This document shows positions 16,169 to 25,259 of a stretch of DNA of 34,224 bases, piece after piece (the stretch's first letter is position 1; each line of letters opens with the position of its first letter). A program made the translations under genes and the position numbers. The stretch lies in contig NZ_JAUYAN010000179.1 in the NCBI RefSeq assembly GCF_030693485.1, forward strand, positions 1 through 34,224. Reading direction: 5' to 3'. The stretch comes from Bradyrhizobium sp. GTDB lineage: Bacteria > Pseudomonadota > Alphaproteobacteria > Rhizobiales > Xanthobacteraceae. Under the pieces are notes generated by a model, which saw only the letters and a program-made list of their open reading frames with translations, was not told the DNA's origin and searched no databases.

Positions 16169-17128
16169 TCATTTGGCGTCGAGCTGCTGCTCCAGATCGT
16201 GCAATACCTGATAACACGGCAGCACCTCGGCGACGCTCGAGTTCGGCTCGCGGCCCTCGCGGATGGCGGCGAAGAATTCGCGGTCCTGCAGTTCGATGCC
16301 GTTCATCGAGACGTCGACCTTCGAGACGTCGATCTTTTCTTCCTTGCCGTTGAAGAGGTCGTCGTAGCGCGCGATCCAGGTGCCGGTGTCGCCGATATAG
16401 CGGAAGAAGGTGCCGAGCGGACCGTCATTGTTGAAGGACAGGCTGAGCGTGCAGATCGCGCCGTTGGCGGCCTTGAGCTGGATCGACATGTCCATCGCGA
16501 TCCCGAGGGTGGGATGGATCGGCCCCTGCACCGCGTTGGCCTTCACGATCGGCGAGCCCGCCTGGTAGGCGAACAGGTCCACCGTATGCGCGGCGTGGTG
16601 CCATAGCAGATGATCGGTCCAGCTGCGGGGCTGGCCGAGCGCGTTCATGTTGGAGCGGCGGAAGAAGAAGGTCTGCACATCCAACTGCTGGATGCTGAAT
16701 TCCCTGGCGAGGATTTTCTTGTGCACCCATTGATGGCTGGGGTTGAAGCGGCGGGTATGGCCGCACATCGCGACCAGCCTGGTCTGCTTCTGCAGATCGA
16801 CCACGGCCTGCGCATCCGCAAGGGAATCCGCGAGCGGGATCTCGACCTGGACATGCTTGCCGGCCTTGAGGCACGCGATCGACTGCGCCGCGTGCATCTG
16901 CGTCGGCGTGCACAGGATGACGGCGTCGACTTCCTTGAGTGCAAGGCTGTCGGCAAGGTCGGTCGAGACATGCCCGATGCCGTATTTGGCGGCAACCTCC
17001 CTGGTCGGCTCCAGCCTGCGGCCGACCAGCGACACCACCTCGACGCCGTCGATGTTCCTGATGCCGTCGAGATGCTTGATGCCGAATGCGCCGGCGCCGG
17101 CCAGCGCTACCTTGATCGTCTTCGCCAC
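16169..17128 (-). CDS. ligC: 4-carboxy-2-hydroxymuconate-6-semialdehyde dehydrogenase (LigC)
   Basis: A 319-residue Gfo/Idh/MocA oxidoreductase, close to the roughly 315 residues of known LigC/PmdC. The N-terminal Rossmann fold has VALAGAGAFGIKHL for the dinucleotide. The segment LKAGKHVQVEIPLADS holds the family EKP-like position, here with Glu then Ile-Pro, and GHTRRFNPSHQWVHKK follows. It oxidises the cyclic hemiacetal of 4-carboxy-2-hydroxymuconate-6-semialdehyde to 2-pyrone-4,6-dicarboxylate with NAD(P)+. The start lies two bases past the ligB stop, and the A-B-C order matches known protocatechuate 4,5-cleavage operons. Context makes the identification strong, although the superfamily alone is catalytically broad. 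Confidence 0.9.
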   Translation of the reverse strand: MAKTIKVALAGAGAFGIKHLDGIRNIDGVEVVSLVGRRLEPTREVAAKYGIGHVSTDLADSLALKEVDAVILCTPTQMHAAQSIACLKAGKHVQVEIPLADSLADAQAVVDLQKQTRLVAMCGHTRRFNPSHQWVHKKILAREFSIQQLDVQTFFFRRSNMNALGQPRSWTDHLLWHHAAHTVDLFAYQAGSPIVKANAVQGPIHPTLGIAMDMSIQLKAANGAICTLSLSFNNDGPLGTFFRYIGDTGTWIARYDDLFNGKEEKIDVSKVDVSMNGIELQDREFFAAIREGREPNSSVAEVLPCYQVLHDLEQQLDAK

Positions 17129-17129
17129 G

Positions 17130-17987
<858 letters not shown>

Positions 17988-18377
17988 TTACTTCTTCTCC
18001 CCGATGTAGCGGTTGCCTTCAATGCTGCGGCCTCCGCCGACCATCATGTTGCGGTATTCGTCCTCGCTCATGCCGGTCATGCTGCCGGCCATCTGCTGGA
18101 AGCTCTTGCCGTCGGTGGCGCCGATCTTGGCGAGGAAATAGATGTTGCCGCCGAGCGCGATGCAGCGATTGAGGTCACGCGCCAGTACCGCCAGCTTCTG
18201 GTCCTCGGTCATCGGCCACTCGTCGAGATAGGCGCGCTCGTCGGCCTTGAAGCGCGCGCGGTTCTCCGCCTTCATCAGCGACATGCAGAACTGGTTCAGA
18301 TGATAGCCCTGGCGCGACATCTCGGCGTCGAAGATCGTGGTGCCGGGAACGTCTGTATAGGGTTTGTCGAGTGACAT
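17988..18377 (-). CDS. ligA: Protocatechuate 4,5-dioxygenase alpha subunit (LigA)
   Basis: A 129-residue small subunit (Sphingobium LigA is 139). The ATG at 18377 follows GAGGAGG by about eight bases; a longer in-frame extension to 18467 runs into the ligI coding end and is not used. Family features are DKPYTDVPGTTIFDAEMSRQG, YHLNQFCMSLMK and, near the end, GGRSIEGNRYIGEKK. The alpha subunit covers the active site of LigB and is needed for activity. Separate ligA and ligB genes, rather than a fused single-chain gallate dioxygenase of the DesB/GalA type, favour protocatechuate as the main substrate. Confidence 0.95.
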   Translation of the reverse strand: MSLDKPYTDVPGTTIFDAEMSRQGYHLNQFCMSLMKAENRARFKADERAYLDEWPMTEDQKLAVLARDLNRCIALGGNIYFLAKIGATDGKSFQQMAGSMTGMSEDEYRNMMVGGGRSIEGNRYIGEKK

Positions 18378-18390
18378 GGGCTTTGCCTCC

Positions 18391-19320
18391 TCAGGAGTGT
18401 TCGGGCCAGTACAGCCGCATCGGGTTGTCGACCAGCAGCTTCTGCTGCAATTCTGATGTGACCGCAACGTGCGGGATGAAATCGACCAGCAGTCCGTCGT
18501 CGGGCATATGGTCTTTCAAATTCGGGTGCGGCCAGTCGGTCCCCCACAGCACGCGATCGGGGAAGGTTTCGACGATGCGCCGCGCGAACGGGATCACGTC
18601 GCGGTAGGCGTTTTGCTCGCCGTTCAGCGCCGGCGGCCCGGCGACCGAGAGCCGCTCCGGGCAACTCACCTTGGACCAGACGTTCGGATGCTGCTTCATG
18701 AACTTCACGAACAATTGGAATTCGGCGCCGTCAACCGGCCTGGTGACGTCGGGCCGGCCCATATGGTCGACCACGATCGTGGTCGGCAGCGAGGTGAAGA
18801 AATCCCACAATTCGGGCAGATCCACCGCTTCGAAGTAGATCACGACATGCCAGCCGAGCTTGCCGACGCGGCCGGCGATCTCGATCAACTCTTCCTTGGG
18901 CGTGAAATCCACCAGGCGCTTGACGAAGTTGAAGCGCACGCCGCGCACCCCGGCATCATGCATGGCCTTGAGTTCGGCGTCGCTGACGCTGCGCTTGACG
19001 GTGGCGACGCCGCGCGCCTTGCCGCCGGAATGCACCAATGCATCGACCATCGCGCGGTTGTCGGCGCCGTGGCAGGTGGCCTGCACCACGACGTTGCGGG
19101 AAAAACCGAGATAGTCGCGCAGCGCGTAGAGCTGCTGCTTCGACGCATCGCAGGGGGTGTATTTACGCTCCGGCGCGAACGGAAATTCGGCGCCCGGACC
19201 GAACACATGGCAGTGCGCATCGACAGCGCCTGCCGGCACCTTGAACCGGGGTTTTGACGGACCGGCGTACCAGTCCAACCAACCGGGTGTTTTCTCAAAT
19301 TCCATCGTTGCCTGTTTCAT
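18391..19320 (-). CDS. ligI: 2-pyrone-4,6-dicarboxylate lactonase (LigI)
   Basis: A 309-residue amidohydrolase-superfamily protein; Sphingobium LigI is 293. The start at 19320 overlaps the upstream gene's stop in an ATGA arrangement; a second ATG lies at 19305. The family pattern is clear: GAVDAHCHVFGPGAEFPFAPERKYTP near the N-terminus, VVDHMGRPDV in the middle and VLWGTDWPHPNLKDH with the catalytic Asp near the C-terminus. LigI hydrolyses the lactone of 2-pyrone-4,6-dicarboxylate to 4-oxalomesaconate without a required metal. It sits between an added NAD-dependent dehydrogenase gene and ligA, 13 bases from the latter. Confidence 0.93.
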   Translation of the reverse strand: MKQATMEFEKTPGWLDWYAGPSKPRFKVPAGAVDAHCHVFGPGAEFPFAPERKYTPCDASKQQLYALRDYLGFSRNVVVQATCHGADNRAMVDALVHSGGKARGVATVKRSVSDAELKAMHDAGVRGVRFNFVKRLVDFTPKEELIEIAGRVGKLGWHVVIYFEAVDLPELWDFFTSLPTTIVVDHMGRPDVTRPVDGAEFQLFVKFMKQHPNVWSKVSCPERLSVAGPPALNGEQNAYRDVIPFARRIVETFPDRVLWGTDWPHPNLKDHMPDDGLLVDFIPHVAVTSELQQKLLVDNPMRLYWPEHS

Positions 19321-20246
19321 TTCTTTTCTTCGGACTTCACCTTGCCGAGGATCCGGTCGGCCTCGGTGCGCCAGTCCGCGCTGCGGGCAAATTCTTTCGT
19401 GCCTTTCGCACCGAACAGTCCATCGTCGGCGAGGTCGGCGACCCAGCCCTGGCGCTCGGCGGTGCCCTGCGCCGACCATGGCGTCAGGCCGATCTCGCGC
19501 ACGGTCTCCGCGACCTCACGCACCTCTTCGCTGCGGCGCCGGCCATGCTCGATGACGCGCTGGAAGAAATAGGCGCCCTGCCTCTCCCAGTCGATGCCGG
19601 GGAAGGTTTCCTTGAGCGATGCCAGCACGGCGTCCTCGACGCCATAGGCCCGCGCCGTGGTGAAACTCTCGATCACCATGGCTTCCATGCCCTTGATCAT
19701 GATGCTGCGGCACATCTTGACCGCCGAAGCGACGCCGAGTTCGTCGCTGGCGACCTTGGCGTTGAACCCGAGCTCGATCAGCAGGGGCGCAAGCTCGCGC
19801 GCGCCGGAACCGCCCAGCAGCAGCGGCACCTTGATGCGGTACGGCGGCAGCGATGTCATGACGGCGCCCTCGACATAGCGTCCGCCGGCACCATCGATCA
19901 GGGCAGCGGCGCGCTGCTTCGCACCCGGCGAGGCCGAATTGAAATCGAGGAACCAGGCGCCCTGCTTCAGCCCGGACATGCAGGCCTGCGCCACCGGCAC
20001 CGCCTGGCTCGCGGTGACGGCGGAAACGATCAAGTCGGCCTGCGCGGCGAGATCGGCATGCGACGCCGCCAGCGCCACGCCAATGCCCGAGGCATGATCG
20101 TGCAGCGGCCCGGCTCGATCGTCATCAAGCTTGATATCGTAGGCGCTGACCCGGACGCCATCCTTGCGCAGGTCCTCGGCCAGAATCCGGCCCACCTCGC
20201 CATAGCCGACGAGACCGACATGCCACTGGTTGGAAGCAACCGACAT
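19317..20246 (-). CDS. NAD(P)-dependent beta-hydroxyacid-dehydrogenase-like protein with DUF1932 C-terminus
   Basis: A 309-residue protein from the ATG at 20246 (an in-frame TTG lies at 20255; neither has a clear ribosome site). The N-terminal Rossmann domain starts HVGLVGYGEVGRIL. The C-terminal part (about 190-270) resembles the DUF1932 6-phosphogluconate-dehydrogenase-like domain, with the likely catalytic Lys in VKMCRSIMIKGMEAM. Members reduce or oxidise 2- or 3-hydroxyacids; no substrate is established for this group as far as I know. It sits inside the lig operon, overlapping ligI by 4 bases and ending the ligK run, where the Comamonas pmd operon has no equivalent. Reduction of a pathway keto-acid such as 4-oxalomesaconate is a guess. 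Confidence 0.78.
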   Translation of the reverse strand: MSVASNQWHVGLVGYGEVGRILAEDLRKDGVRVSAYDIKLDDDRAGPLHDHASGIGVALAASHADLAAQADLIVSAVTASQAVPVAQACMSGLKQGAWFLDFNSASPGAKQRAAALIDGAGGRYVEGAVMTSLPPYRIKVPLLLGGSGARELAPLLIELGFNAKVASDELGVASAVKMCRSIMIKGMEAMVIESFTTARAYGVEDAVLASLKETFPGIDWERQGAYFFQRVIEHGRRRSEEVREVAETVREIGLTPWSAQGTAERQGWVADLADDGLFGAKGTKEFARSADWRTEADRILGKVKSEEKK

Positions 20247-20251
20247 CGCGA

Positions 20252-20947
20252 TCAATCTATGTAGCGCAGCCCGGCTTTCGCCAGCGGCTCACGCATATTG
20301 TACATATCGAGGCCGAGCACGCCGGCCGCCAGCCTGGCGCGCTTGTCGCCTTCATTGACCTCGCGCGCTTCGGATGCGTCCGCCGCCTGCTGGGCGATGC
20401 CAGCGGGAACCACGACCACGCCGTCGGCATCGGCGACGATGACGTCACCGGGATTCACCAGCGCGCCGGCGCAGACCACCGGGATGTTCACCGAGCCCAA
20501 TGTTGCCTTCACCGTGCCCTTGGCGCTGATCGCCCGGGAAAATACCGGGAACTGCATCTCGGTGAGGTCCTTCACGTCGCGCACGCCGCCGTCGATGATC
20601 AGGCCCCTGGCGCCGCGAGCGCGAAAACTGGTCGCCAGCAGATCGCCGAAGAAGCCGTCGCTATTCTCGGCGGTGCAGGCAGCCACCACGACGTCGCCGG
20701 GCTGCAACTGTTCGGCCACCACATGCATCATCCAGTTGTCGCCGGGCTGCAGCAGCACGGTGACCGCGGTGCCGCAGGTGTGGGCATCGGCATAGACCGG
20801 GCGCATATAGGGCAGCATCAGGCCGACGCGGCCCATCGCCTCGTGGATGGTGGCGACGCCGAAGCGCGACAGCTTTTCCACCGCCGCATGATCGGCGCGG
20901 ACGATGTTGCGCTTGACCACGCCGAGGTTGTTCAGGGGAACGCTCAT
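20252..20947 (-). CDS. ligK: 4-carboxy-4-hydroxy-2-oxoadipate aldolase (LigK / PmdF)
   Basis: A 231-residue RraA-fold class II aldolase, matching the 227-238 residue family. Catalytic and metal-site residues can be read: D102 ([14 protein letters not shown]) and R123-D124 in [12 protein letters not shown]. These numbers agree with those described for the Pseudomonas HMG/CHA aldolase. It splits 4-carboxy-4-hydroxy-2-oxoadipate into pyruvate and oxaloacetate and can also decarboxylate oxaloacetate. It is one base downstream of ligJ, so the last two steps of the pathway are encoded by adjoining genes. Confidence 0.94.
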   Translation of the reverse strand: MSVPLNNLGVVKRNIVRADHAAVEKLSRFGVATIHEAMGRVGLMLPYMRPVYADAHTCGTAVTVLLQPGDNWMMHVVAEQLQPGDVVVAACTAENSDGFFGDLLATSFRARGARGLIIDGGVRDVKDLTEMQFPVFSRAISAKGTVKATLGSVNIPVVCAGALVNPGDVIVADADGVVVVPAGIAQQAADASEAREVNEGDKRARLAAGVLGLDMYNMREPLAKAGLRYID

Positions 20948-20948
20948 G

Positions 20949-21977
20949 CTACTTGCCCTTCGCCTTCAAGGCCGCGTCGAGCCGCGGGAACACGCGCCGC
21001 GCATTGCCCTCGTAAACCTTCTGCTTGTCTTGCGCGCTGAGGATCACCGAGGCCTCGATGTAGCGCTTGGTGTCGTCATAGGGAAAACCGGTTTCGGGAT
21101 CGATGCCCTTCACCGCGCCGATCATCTCGCTGGCGAACAGGATGTTGTCGACCGGGATCACCCTGGTCAGCAGGTCGATACCGGGCTGATGATAGACGCA
21201 GGTGTCGAAGAAGATGTTGTTCAGCAGATGGTCCTTCAGCAGCGGCTTTTTCAGCTCCTGCGCCAGGCCGCGAAAACGTCCCCAGTGATAGGGCACCGCG
21301 CCGCCGCCATGCGGGATCAGGAATTTCAGCGTCGGAAAATCCTTGAACAGGTCCGAGGTCAGGCACTGCATGAACGCCGTGGTGTCGGCGTTGAGATAAT
21401 GCGCGCCTGTGGTGTGGAAGCAGGCGTTGCAGCTGGTGGAAACATGGATCATGGCGGGGATGTCGAGTTCCACCATCTTCTCGTAGATCGGATACCACTG
21501 CCTGTCCGACAGCGGCGGCGAGGTCCAGTGCCCGCCTGACGGGTCGGGGTTCAGGTTGATGCCGACGAAGCCGTATTCCCTGACGCATTTTTCCATCTCG
21601 GGAATGCAAGTTTTGGGATCGGCGCCCGGCGACTGCGGCAGCATCGCCGCACCGATGAAACTGTCCGGGAAGAGTTTGGCGATGCGCGCGCACAGCTCGT
21701 TGCAAATCGCGGCCCAGGTCGAGGAGACCTGGAAGTCGCCGATGTGATGCGCCATGAAGCTGGCGCGCGGGCTGAAGATGGTGAGGTCGCTGCCGCGCTC
21801 CTGCATCTTCTTGAGCTGGTTGTTGATGATGCTCTCGCGCAGCTCGTCGTCGCTGATCTTCAGCTCGCTGGCCTTCGGCATGGCCGAGGGATCGCCGATG
21901 GCGGCGATCTGCCGGTTGCGCCAGTCTTCCAGCGCCTTCGGCGCGGTGGTGTAGTGACCGTGTACGTCGATGATCAT
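20949..21977 (-). CDS. ligJ: 4-oxalomesaconate hydratase (LigJ)
   Basis: A 342-residue amidohydrolase-superfamily (cog2159) hydratase; LigJ is 341 residues. The zinc ligands reported for LigJ all match by number: H6 and H8 (DVHGHY), H178 (AMIHVSTS) and E284 (FASEMIGAV). H223 in [14 protein letters not shown] is a further conserved site. The enzyme adds water to the keto form of 4-oxalomesaconate to give 4-carboxy-4-hydroxy-2-oxoadipate. It lies between ligU (17-base gap) and ligK (1-base gap). The group is unrelated to the GalB-type hydratase used by Pseudomonas. Confidence 0.95.
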   Translation of the reverse strand: MIIDVHGHYTTAPKALEDWRNRQIAAIGDPSAMPKASELKISDDELRESIINNQLKKMQERGSDLTIFSPRASFMAHHIGDFQVSSTWAAICNELCARIAKLFPDSFIGAAMLPQSPGADPKTCIPEMEKCVREYGFVGINLNPDPSGGHWTSPPLSDRQWYPIYEKMVELDIPAMIHVSTSCNACFHTTGAHYLNADTTAFMQCLTSDLFKDFPTLKFLIPHGGGAVPYHWGRFRGLAQELKKPLLKDHLLNNIFFDTCVYHQPGIDLLTRVIPVDNILFASEMIGAVKGIDPETGFPYDDTKRYIEASVILSAQDKQKVYEGNARRVFPRLDAALKAKGK

Positions 21978-21994
21978 CGATTTTATCCCTGGTT

Positions 21995-23131
21995 CTATCT
22001 TTGCCGGGCGTGACGGAGTTCGGAGGCTGCGCTGAAACCTGCGGCCTGATGTCCGGCCCAGACTGAGGCCGGCACCATGGCCTCGCCGCGCATCAACAGC
22101 CGCGCGGTGCGCAGCAGCGCGGCGCTGGTCACGCTTTGCGGATTGGCCGGATCAACCTCGATCTCGACACTGAATTCGCCGGTGGGATGCTCGACCGAAA
22201 TGGTCTTGGCATTCGCACCGGGCACCACGGCGATGCCCTCGGTGGTCGAACCGTCGAGCACGCAGGCTGTGGCTACCGTCACCGCTGCCAGCACGCCGAT
22301 GGCGTCGTGGCAGACATGCGGGATGAAGCTGCGCGTCGAGATAGCGCCGCCGGCGCGGGGCGCCGATATCAGCGTCATTTTCGGGTAATTCCTGGCGGTG
22401 ACGTCGCCGAGTTGCATGGCGTGGCCGCAGGCGATGCGCAGCCGCTCGATCCGCGCCTTCAGTTCGGTGTCGGCATTGAGCTGATCGACGCTTTCATAGC
22501 CGGTGCGGCCGACGTCGGCGGCCTTGAAAATCACCAGCGGCATGCCGTTGTCGATGCAGGTCACGGTGATGCCGTCGATCACGTCGCGGACGTTGCCGGT
22601 CGGCAGCAATCCCGGCGCGACCGAGCCCGCGGTATCGAGAAAGTTGATCTTGATCGGCGCTGACGTCCCCGGCGCACCGTCGATCCGGGCCGCGCCCTCA
22701 TATTCGACATGGCCATCAGGGGTCTGCACCGTGATGTCGCATTGCATGTCGGTGTTGAGCGTGAGCACCCGCAGCGTGGTGGTGTCGCCGTGCGGCTTGA
22801 CCAGGCCGGTCTCCAGCGCGAACGGCACCACCGCGGCGAGCATGTTGCCGCAATTCGGCGTGGTGTCGACGGTGTCCTTGTCCGGCTGCAACTGGGCGAA
22901 CAGGAAATCGAGATCGACGCCGGGCCGCGAGCCCCTGGAGACGATGCCGACCTTGCTGGTGAGCGGATGCGCGCCGCCGAGCCCGTCGATCTGGCGCTTG
23001 TCGGGCGAGCCCATCACCGCCAGCAGCACCCTGTCGCGGGTCGGGATGTCCGAGGGCAGATCGGCGGCGTTGAAGAACGGGCCGCGCGAGGTACCGCCGC
23101 GCATGAACAGGCAGGGAATGGCGGTTTGCAT
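21995..23131 (-). CDS. ligU: 4-oxalomesaconate isomerase/tautomerase, PrpF family (LigU / PmdU / GalD type)
   Basis: A 378-residue PrpF-family protein from the ATG at 23131 (MQTAIPCLFMRGGTSRGPFF); a longer frame to 23191 is possible but unlike the family. Two diaminopimelate-epimerase-like halves are expected. The conserved Cys of the first half is in PNCGNMLAAV, and Lys and Ser residues follow in the substrate loops. PrpF relatives move double bonds in unsaturated tricarboxylates. In this pathway the enzyme prepares 4-oxalomesaconate for LigJ. LigU and GalD catalyse different proton shifts on the same compound, and I cannot decide between them by eye; gene order favours the LigU/PmdU role. 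It is the first gene of the tight lig block, preceded by 125 bases holding a likely promoter. Confidence 0.88.
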   Translation of the reverse strand: MQTAIPCLFMRGGTSRGPFFNAADLPSDIPTRDRVLLAVMGSPDKRQIDGLGGAHPLTSKVGIVSRGSRPGVDLDFLFAQLQPDKDTVDTTPNCGNMLAAVVPFALETGLVKPHGDTTTLRVLTLNTDMQCDITVQTPDGHVEYEGAARIDGAPGTSAPIKINFLDTAGSVAPGLLPTGNVRDVIDGITVTCIDNGMPLVIFKAADVGRTGYESVDQLNADTELKARIERLRIACGHAMQLGDVTARNYPKMTLISAPRAGGAISTRSFIPHVCHDAIGVLAAVTVATACVLDGSTTEGIAVVPGANAKTISVEHPTGEFSVEIEVDPANPQSVTSAALLRTARLLMRGEAMVPASVWAGHQAAGFSAASELRHARQR

Positions 23132-23220
23132 GGCGTTTGACCCGGGGATTGGAGGTCCATTCTGGCGGTTCGGGTTGGGCTCCGCCACCATCCGCCATTT
23201 CTAACAGCTATCACGTTCCG

Positions 23221-23246
23221 GCATGGATGAAAGCTCCGAGCCATGC
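23221..23246. promoter_or_regulatory. Dyad upstream of ligU, possible LysR binding site
   Basis: GCATGG and CCATGC arms separated by 14 bases lie about 90 bases upstream of ligU, in the gap after the LysR gene. Each arm extends three further bases with one mismatch (CCGGCATGG / CCATGCTGG). The position and spacing suit a LysR-type activation site, but the canonical T-N11-A core is not clean, so this is tentative. Confidence 0.35.
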
Positions 23247-23256
23247 TGGAAATGCT

Positions 23257-24159
23257 TCAAGTCGACAGCCCGCGCACCAATTCGGTCAACAGCCGCATCG
23301 CATGCAGCGCCAGTGGCGTCGGACGCTTGTGCGCGGAAACGGCGAGGCACAGCACGCTGACCGGCGCCGGGTCGGTCAACCGGCGCACCACCAGTTCACC
23401 GGCGCGCGCCGACGCCGCCACGCCGCTGGCGGTGAGCACGGCGTGGCCATAGCCGGCGCAGACCAGATCGATGATCGAGGGGACGCTGGAAACCTCCCAG
23501 GCAATATCGAGCTTGATGCCGGCCAGAGCCGCCTGGGTCTCCAGCAGGCGGCGCATCGCATGGACTCGCTCCGGCACGATCAGCGGGTACCGCGGCAGTT
23601 CCTTCATCGGCAGCGGCGGCGCGGCCGGCTTGCGCTTGCCCCTGGCCGCACGGCTCACCAGGCTGAGCGCCTCCTGCAGCAACGGCGTGATCTCCAAGCC
23701 TGCCTGCGCCTCGGGGTTGTAGACGAGGCCGATATCGATGCGGCCGGTGGTGACCCATTCGACGATATGAGTCGACAGCCCCTCGACGATCGCCAGCCGG
23801 GCGGCGGGAAGCTGCTTCTTGAAACGGTCGATCAGGGGCAGCGTCAGTTGCCGGCCGATGCTCGGCGGCAGCCCGATCGTGACCCGGCCGACCGGCTCGT
23901 CCCGGCTGGCGCCGAGATCCGCGCGCGCATGCGCCATCAGCTGCAGCACCGCCACGCTATGGTCGAACAGCCGCTTGCCGGCGTCGGTCAGCGCGACGCC
24001 GCGGCCGTTGCGCAGGAACAGCTGCTGGCGCAGTTCGGTTTCGAGGCCGCGCACCTGGCGGCTGAGCGCAGGCTGCGCGATGTCGAGCACCACGGCAGCC
24101 TTGCTGAAACTGCCGAGTTCGGCGACGTGGACGAAATATTCGAGCTGCTTGAGGTTCAT
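23257..24159 (-). CDS. LysR-type transcriptional regulator of the lig cluster
   Basis: A 300-residue LysR regulator from the ATG at 24159 (MNLKQLEYFVHVAELGSFSKAA). The DNA-binding helix-turn-helix occupies about residues 18-37 with ALSRQVRGLETELRQQLFLR. The effector domain begins near GRVTIGLPPSIGRQL. It should act as a tetramer and activate transcription in the presence of an aromatic acid or pathway intermediate. Unlike many LysR genes it is not divergent: it lies between the TctC gene and ligU, all on the minus strand. It could control the lig block downstream, the upper group upstream, or both. Confidence 0.9.
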   Translation of the reverse strand: MNLKQLEYFVHVAELGSFSKAAVVLDIAQPALSRQVRGLETELRQQLFLRNGRGVALTDAGKRLFDHSVAVLQLMAHARADLGASRDEPVGRVTIGLPPSIGRQLTLPLIDRFKKQLPAARLAIVEGLSTHIVEWVTTGRIDIGLVYNPEAQAGLEITPLLQEALSLVSRAARGKRKPAAPPLPMKELPRYPLIVPERVHAMRRLLETQAALAGIKLDIAWEVSSVPSIIDLVCAGYGHAVLTASGVAASARAGELVVRRLTDPAPVSVLCLAVSAHKRPTPLALHAMRLLTELVRGLST

Positions 24160-24215
24160 GGCCCTGCGACTGTACACCCGCGCTCAGCTGAGCCGTGCAT
24201 CCTAAATCCGGAGAC

Positions 24216-25220
24216 TTATTGCTTCGGGATCCCGGCCTTCTCGATCACCGTTTTCCACTTGTCGATATCGGACTTCAGCCGGGCCGATATTTCCTCGGGC
24301 GTGCTCGCTTTGGCCTCGATGCCGAGTTCGAGCAGCCGCTTTTTCACGTCGGGCTCGGCGAGAATGTCCCACAGCGCCTGATTGAGCGTCTTCACGATTT
24401 CCAGCGGCGTGCCTGACGGAGCGAACAGCGCGTTCCAGGAGACGACGTCGTAACCGGCGACGCCGGATTCCTGCACGGTCGGAATATCCGGCGCGCCGGC
24501 CGAACGCGCCGGACCCGTCGCCGCCAGCGCCCGGATTTTCCCGTCGGCGAGATTGCCCTTCAGCGCCGAATAGCTGTCGATCATCAGGCCGAGATTGCCC
24601 TGCATGGTCGATATCAAAACCTCGGGCGTGCCCCGATGCGGAATGATCACGAAATCGAGGCTGGCTGCGGTCTTGAACAGTTCGGCCGACAGATTCTGGG
24701 TGCTTCCGACATTGATGGTGCCGACATTGAGCGACCCGGGCTTTGCCCTGGCGGCCGCAATGAACTCCGCCAGCGTCTTGAACGGCGCGTCGGCGCTGGT
24801 GGCGAAGATGAAATCGAAATAGCCCAGGCTCGAAATCGGCGCAAAGTCCTTCAGCGGATCGTACGGCAGCTTGTTGAACAGGGAGACGCTGATGGCGGTT
24901 CCGTTGGACAGCAAGGCCAGCGTATGTCCATCCGGCGGCGATGAAATCACCGTTCGAGCCGCGGCAATGCCGCCTGCGCCGGGCTGGTTTTCAACGTAGA
25001 AGCGACCGCCGAGCCTGGCGCCGAGCCGTTCCGCGATCACGCGGGCGGTGATGTCGGCAACGCCGCCGGCGGCAAAGGGCAGAACGATCCGCACCGGCTT
25101 GCCCGGGTAGCTGGTCTGGGCCCAGGCCTGTCCCGGAGGAACGACGAGCGCCAGCAGCACGAACGCGGCCATGGCGGTCCGGAGCAGAATCCGGACAACG
25201 GCGCCTATGGAGAATGTCAT
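24216..25220 (-). CDS. TctC/Bug-family tripartite tricarboxylate transporter receptor
   Basis: A 334-residue periplasmic receptor. The signal peptide is clear (LLRTAMAAFVLLALVVPPGQAWAQ) and the mature protein starts near TSYPGKPVRIVLPFAAGGVADITARV, the family signature. Further typical segments are NQPGAGGIAAARTVISSPPDGHTL and PDIPTVQESGVAGYDVVSWNALFAP. Bug receptors bind carboxylates and small aromatic acids with high affinity. No TctA or TctB membrane gene is in the window; orphan receptors of this family are common and may share a membrane unit encoded elsewhere. The setting suggests that the ligand is the substrate of the catabolic genes on either side. Confidence 0.92.
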   Translation of the reverse strand: MTFSIGAVVRILLRTAMAAFVLLALVVPPGQAWAQTSYPGKPVRIVLPFAAGGVADITARVIAERLGARLGGRFYVENQPGAGGIAAARTVISSPPDGHTLALLSNGTAISVSLFNKLPYDPLKDFAPISSLGYFDFIFATSADAPFKTLAEFIAAARAKPGSLNVGTINVGSTQNLSAELFKTAASLDFVIIPHRGTPEVLISTMQGNLGLMIDSYSALKGNLADGKIRALAATGPARSAGAPDIPTVQESGVAGYDVVSWNALFAPSGTPLEIVKTLNQALWDILAEPDVKKRLLELGIEAKASTPEEISARLKSDIDKWKTVIEKAGIPKQ

Positions 25221-25259
25221 CAGGGTAGCCCTGCCTTGATGGATCAGTTCGCCACCCTG

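Noticed and set aside
15912-16217. A 101-codon minus-strand frame in the gap after ligC
   Set aside because: It overlaps the ligC coding end, has no ribosome site or family resemblance, and is rich in Arg, Ser and Pro.
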